A DNA stretch of 39,986 bases from a virus. Location of the stretch: positions 1-39,986 of the IMG/VR virus record IMGVR_UViG_3300045993_001142, one strand, 5' to 3'. The notes below the pieces were generated by a model. The model was given only the letters and a program-made list of their open reading frames with translations. It made no database searches and was not told the DNA's origin. The translations under genes and the position numbers were made by a program. This document shows, piece by piece, positions 37,683 through 39,986 of this stretch; within the stretch, counting starts at the first letter, position 1; each line of letters begins with the position of its first letter.

Positions 37683-38081
37683 ATGGCGCTCCAGTACGAC
37701 ACCACCCTCCGCAACGGCCGGGCCGACGCCGTCACCACCAGCGTGGGCGCCGGCGCCAAGCTGCGCATCTACACCGGCACGGCACCGGGCACCTGCGGTG
37801 CGGCGTTCACCGGGACGCTGCTCTCGGAGCACACCTGCGGAACGCCCTTCGCGGCGGCGGCATCCGGCGGGGCGCATTCCCCCACCCTCCCGGCGAACGT
37901 CAACGCCGTCGCCACCGGCACCGCCGGCTACTGGCGCTTGTACGACTCGACCGGCACCACCTGCAAGGTGCAGGGCACCGTGGGCACCACCGGAGCGGAC
38001 CTCAACCTCAACACCCTCAGCATCACCTCCGGCGGGCCGGTGCAGGTGACGAGCTGGACGTGGACCGAGGGCGGCGTGTAA
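37683..38081 (+). CDS. Beta-rich accessory virion-like protein (132 aa)
   Basis: ATG at 37683, 15 nt after the preceding stop, with a weak GGCA-type upstream site. The Gly/Thr/Ala-rich beta pattern (KLRIYTGTAPGTCGAAFTGTLLSEHTCGTPFAAAASGG, then GYWRLYDSTGTTCKVQGTVGTTGADLNLNTLSITSGGPVQVTSWTWT) is common in phage proteins encoded next to fibres. Possible capsid or tail decoration. Confidence 0.6.
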   Translation: MALQYDTTLRNGRADAVTTSVGAGAKLRIYTGTAPGTCGAAFTGTLLSEHTCGTPFAAAASGGAHSPTLPANVNAVATGTAGYWRLYDSTGTTCKVQGTVGTTGADLNLNTLSITSGGPVQVTSWTWTEGGV

Positions 38082-38083
38082 CC

Positions 38084-38284
38084 ATGGAACCCGTCGCCAC
38101 CGTCACCCTGACGCTGAAGAAGAACGGCGAGCTCGACATCCAGGGGCCCACCAACAACCGGCTCGTCTTCCTGGGCATGCTCGAGCTCGCCCGCGACGCC
38201 GTCAACCATCACCACCACGAGGCCACCGCTCGCGTCGTGCGCGCCCCGGCCTCCACCCTCGAGCTGCTGAAAGGCGGGTCCTAA
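38084..38284 (+). CDS. Unknown small protein with His run (66 aa)
   Basis: ATG two bases after the preceding stop. Two beta strands (VATVTLTLKKNGELDIQG), a helix (LVFLGMLELARDAVN) and a natural HHHH run. The layout recurs in small proteins of phage appendage regions. Function unknown. Confidence 0.55.
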   Translation: MEPVATVTLTLKKNGELDIQGPTNNRLVFLGMLELARDAVNHHHHEATARVVRAPASTLELLKGGS

Positions 38285-38285
38285 A

Positions 38286-38852
38286 TTGAGTCTGCAGACG
38301 TGGCAGGAAACCCTCACCGTCGGCGTCACCGATGGACCCACCCTCACCGCCGCGGCGCGGGCGAGCTGCATCCCCGTCGCCAACCGCATCATCCTGCCGA
38401 ACTCGTACTTCTACGTCGGGCGCATCCTGAAGATCATGATGTCGGGCCGAATCTCGTGCGCCGTCACCACCCCCGGCACGGCCCGCTTCGACATCTGCCT
38501 GGGCTCGGCGGGCACTACGGTGGTCTTCGACACCCTGGCGCTCGGGCTGAACGTCGTGGCGAAGACCACGGTCCCCTGGTACTTCGAGGCGAAGCTGGTG
38601 TGCCGCACCGTCGGCAACGCCACCGGAACCACGATGTTCCCGATGGGCGCCTACTTCTCCTCGGAGGCTGTCGTCGGCTCGGCGCTCCCCACGGTCGGCG
38701 GTAACGGCTCGCTCCTGGTGCCCGTCGGCGCCCCCGCCGTCGGCGCGGGCTTCGACAACACCGCGGCCTCCGCGCTGGATGTCTTCTTCACCCAGACGGT
38801 GGCCACCGGCTCGCTCACCGTCCACAATTTCCAGGTCGATTCTCTCAACTGA
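38286..38852 (+). CDS. Beta-rich structural-like protein (188 aa)
   Basis: TTG start at 38286, one base after the preceding stop. Repeated beta segments (ANRIILPNSYFYVGRILKIMMSGRISCAVTTPGTARFDICLG, then FFTQTVATGSLTVHNFQVDSLN) fit a jelly-roll-like virion protein. The C-terminal motif LTVHNFQVDSL is seen in phage proteins of unknown role near fibre genes. Likely a virion appendage. Confidence 0.6.
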   Translation: MSLQTWQETLTVGVTDGPTLTAAARASCIPVANRIILPNSYFYVGRILKIMMSGRISCAVTTPGTARFDICLGSAGTTVVFDTLALGLNVVAKTTVPWYFEAKLVCRTVGNATGTTMFPMGAYFSSEAVVGSALPTVGGNGSLLVPVGAPAVGAGFDNTAASALDVFFTQTVATGSLTVHNFQVDSLN

Positions 38853-38865
38853 CGCGGAGGGCGCC

Positions 38866-39273
38866 GTGCCCATCGACACCGGCCGCATCGGGGCACCGAA
38901 GATTCTGGGATGCCCAGCGATGCGCCGGGCGTCCTCCCTCGACCAAGGTGGCATGCGCTTCACCGGCGGCGGGCCGATGGGGAGCGGCATCCTCCGGGCT
39001 GGGTACAGGGCGCAGCCGTTCCGCTCGCCCAACTTCTCCCAGGAGGGCTTCTTCATCTCCGGGGTGACTCGGGACTCCACGGGCGCGGCACTGGCCGGGG
39101 TGACGGTGGACCTCTACCTCACGGCGACCGACCGGCGCGTGGACAGCGTCGTCTCCGACGGCTCCGGGGCCTTCTCCTTCGGGGCCACCGCCGGGCCCTA
39201 CTACCTGGTGGCCTACAAGGCCGGCGCGCCGGACGTGGCGGGCACCTCCGTCAACACCCTCGCGGGGCTGTAG
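38866..39273 (+). CDS. Protein with carboxypeptidase-regulatory-like Ig domain (135 aa)
   Basis: GTG at 38866 with GGAGGG upstream. Residues ~65-130 (FISGVTRDSTGAALAGVTVDLYLTATDRRVDSVVSDGSGAFSFGATAGPYYLVAYKAG) match the carboxypeptidase regulatory-like/transthyretin-like Ig fold, common on phage surfaces and thought to bind carbohydrates weakly. It immediately precedes the LamG/repeat fibre gene. Confidence 0.75.
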   Translation: MPIDTGRIGAPKILGCPAMRRASSLDQGGMRFTGGGPMGSGILRAGYRAQPFRSPNFSQEGFFISGVTRDSTGAALAGVTVDLYLTATDRRVDSVVSDGSGAFSFGATAGPYYLVAYKAGAPDVAGTSVNTLAGL

Positions 39274-39276
39274 CCC

Positions 39277-39986
39277 GTGGTGGACGTTTACCTCTACGCG
39301 GGCGAGGCGGCTCCAGCCGACGTGCGGCTGGCAGACCCGACCGCACTGCGCGGCGGCGCGCCGGCTGTCACGGCCCTCACCTTCGACTCCACGGCAGACC
39401 TCTGTCTGGTGGGCGGCAACGTCGTCCCGGCCAACCCGCAGGCCTGCACCTTCGCCGGATGGGTGAAGGTCCACTCCTCGGCGCAGGCGGCGCTCTTCGG
39501 CGTCAACCCCTCGGGCAGCTCGTGCCTGCTTGCCGTGGACACGACGGGCTTCACCATCCAGGAGGGGACTACCATCCGCGTCACCGGCAGCGCGGCGACA
39601 GTGGATGTCTGGGCCTTCCTCGCCGCCCGCGTCAACGGCACCGCCATCACCCTCAGCGTGGGCAGCGAGTCGGGTGCCGTCGCGCACTACACCGGCACCC
39701 TCGCGGCCCTCTCAGGGACGGCGTTCCAGTTCTGGGTGGGGAGCCAGTTCTTCGGCACGCCCAACGTGGACCTCGCCCTGGTGCGCGTCTGGGACGCCCT
39801 CCTCTCCGACGCCGAGGTGGAGGCCGAGCGCCTGGCCAGCACCCCGGCCCGGACGGCCAACCTCGCTGCCTTCTGGAAGCTGGACACCGTCGCGACGATG
39901 CTGGTGGACTCGGGCCCCAACGCCCGCACCCTCAGCAACAGCGGCGGCCTCGGGACGTGGGCGCAGGTGGCGGGGCCCACCCTCAG
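39277..39986 (+). CDS. LamG/repeat tail-fibre-like protein, 5' part (continues at base 2)
   Basis: GTG start three bases after the preceding stop. The first ~230 residues form a LamG-type lectin domain (CTFAGWVKVHSS, FTIQEGTTIRV, WAFLAARVNGTAITLSVGS, FQFWVGSQFFGTPNVDLALVRVWDALLSDAEV). Part of it (from 39750) repeats the left end. Across the join the gene runs 621 codons to base 1390 and includes the TAPVA repeats. Likely host-surface binding. Confidence 0.85.
   Translation, partial: MVDVYLYAGEAAPADVRLADPTALRGGAPAVTALTFDSTADLCLVGGNVVPANPQACTFAGWVKVHSSAQAALFGVNPSGSSCLLAVDTTGFTIQEGTTIRVTGSAATVDVWAFLAARVNGTAITLSVGSESGAVAHYTGTLAALSGTAFQFWVGSQFFGTPNVDLALVRVWDALLSDAEVEAERLASTPARTANLAAFWKLDTVATMLVDSGPNARTLSNSGGLGTWAQVAGPTL
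39750..39986. repeat. Terminal direct repeat, right copy
   Basis: Matches 1-237 with two silent differences (39819 and 39867). The overlap closes the genome at about 39,749 bp in the middle of the LamG gene. Confidence 0.9.

Overview
The window looks like one essentially complete genome of a tailed phage with a contractile tail (myovirus morphology), assembled from a circular or circularly permuted molecule. The first 237 bases recur at the end (1-237 = 39750-39986, two mismatches), and the gene cut at both ends reads in frame across the join (473 + 1390 nt = 621 codons). The unit is therefore about 39.75 kb. Base composition is very GC-rich, GTG starts are common, and most neighbouring genes overlap by 1-17 nt. 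The head and tail genes follow the order of phage Mu: DUF935-type portal, MuF head protein, Mu I-like protease/scaffold, decoration protein, T-like capsid, DUF1320, G-like protein, sheath, tube, frameshifted chaperone, tape measure, baseplate. No Mu transposase, integrase or Mor/C activator is visible. Composition and the lysis genes suggest a high-GC Gram-negative host, possibly Myxococcota, but the sequence alone cannot prove this.

Layout. Positions 1-1725 hold the 3' part of a LamG plus 21-residue-repeat tail-fibre-like gene and a BppU-like protein. Positions 1733-7230 (minus strand) are an early operon of 14 small, coupled genes; its recognisable members are an ERF single-strand annealing protein and a PD-(D/E)XK nuclease with a probable Fe-S cluster. 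Positions 7231-7328 are a divergent control region with two sigma70-like promoters around a 12-bp palindrome. A ribbon-helix-helix regulator follows at 7329 on the plus strand.

Positions 7659-12477 (plus) are a replication and DNA-metabolism region: HNH nuclease, replication initiator with an origin-like repeat block inside the gene, VRR-NUC-like nuclease, two adjacent HU/IHF-like proteins and a DNA adenine methyltransferase. Positions 12474-18633 carry packaging and head genes: terminase, second HNH nuclease, portal, a phage-encoded sigma factor, and a MuF protein fused to an HExxH metallopeptidase. Positions 18680-27181 hold protease/scaffold, capsid and tail genes. Positions 27178-35305 hold baseplate and fibre genes, interrupted by two genes with exported-looking N-termini. 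Positions 35354-37667 are coiled-coil proteins and the lysis cassette, and 37683 to the end holds accessory fibre or appendage genes.

A 20-22 bp motif starting GTAACACCGAGAG occurs three times, each time in a rare intergenic gap exactly at a stop codon: before the HNH/portal/sigma/MuF block, before the protease/capsid/tail block, and before the lysis cassette. Together with the encoded sigma factor it suggests a three-promoter late regulon. No stretch above 300 bases lacks a gene. No tRNA, rRNA, CRISPR array or insertion sequence was seen.
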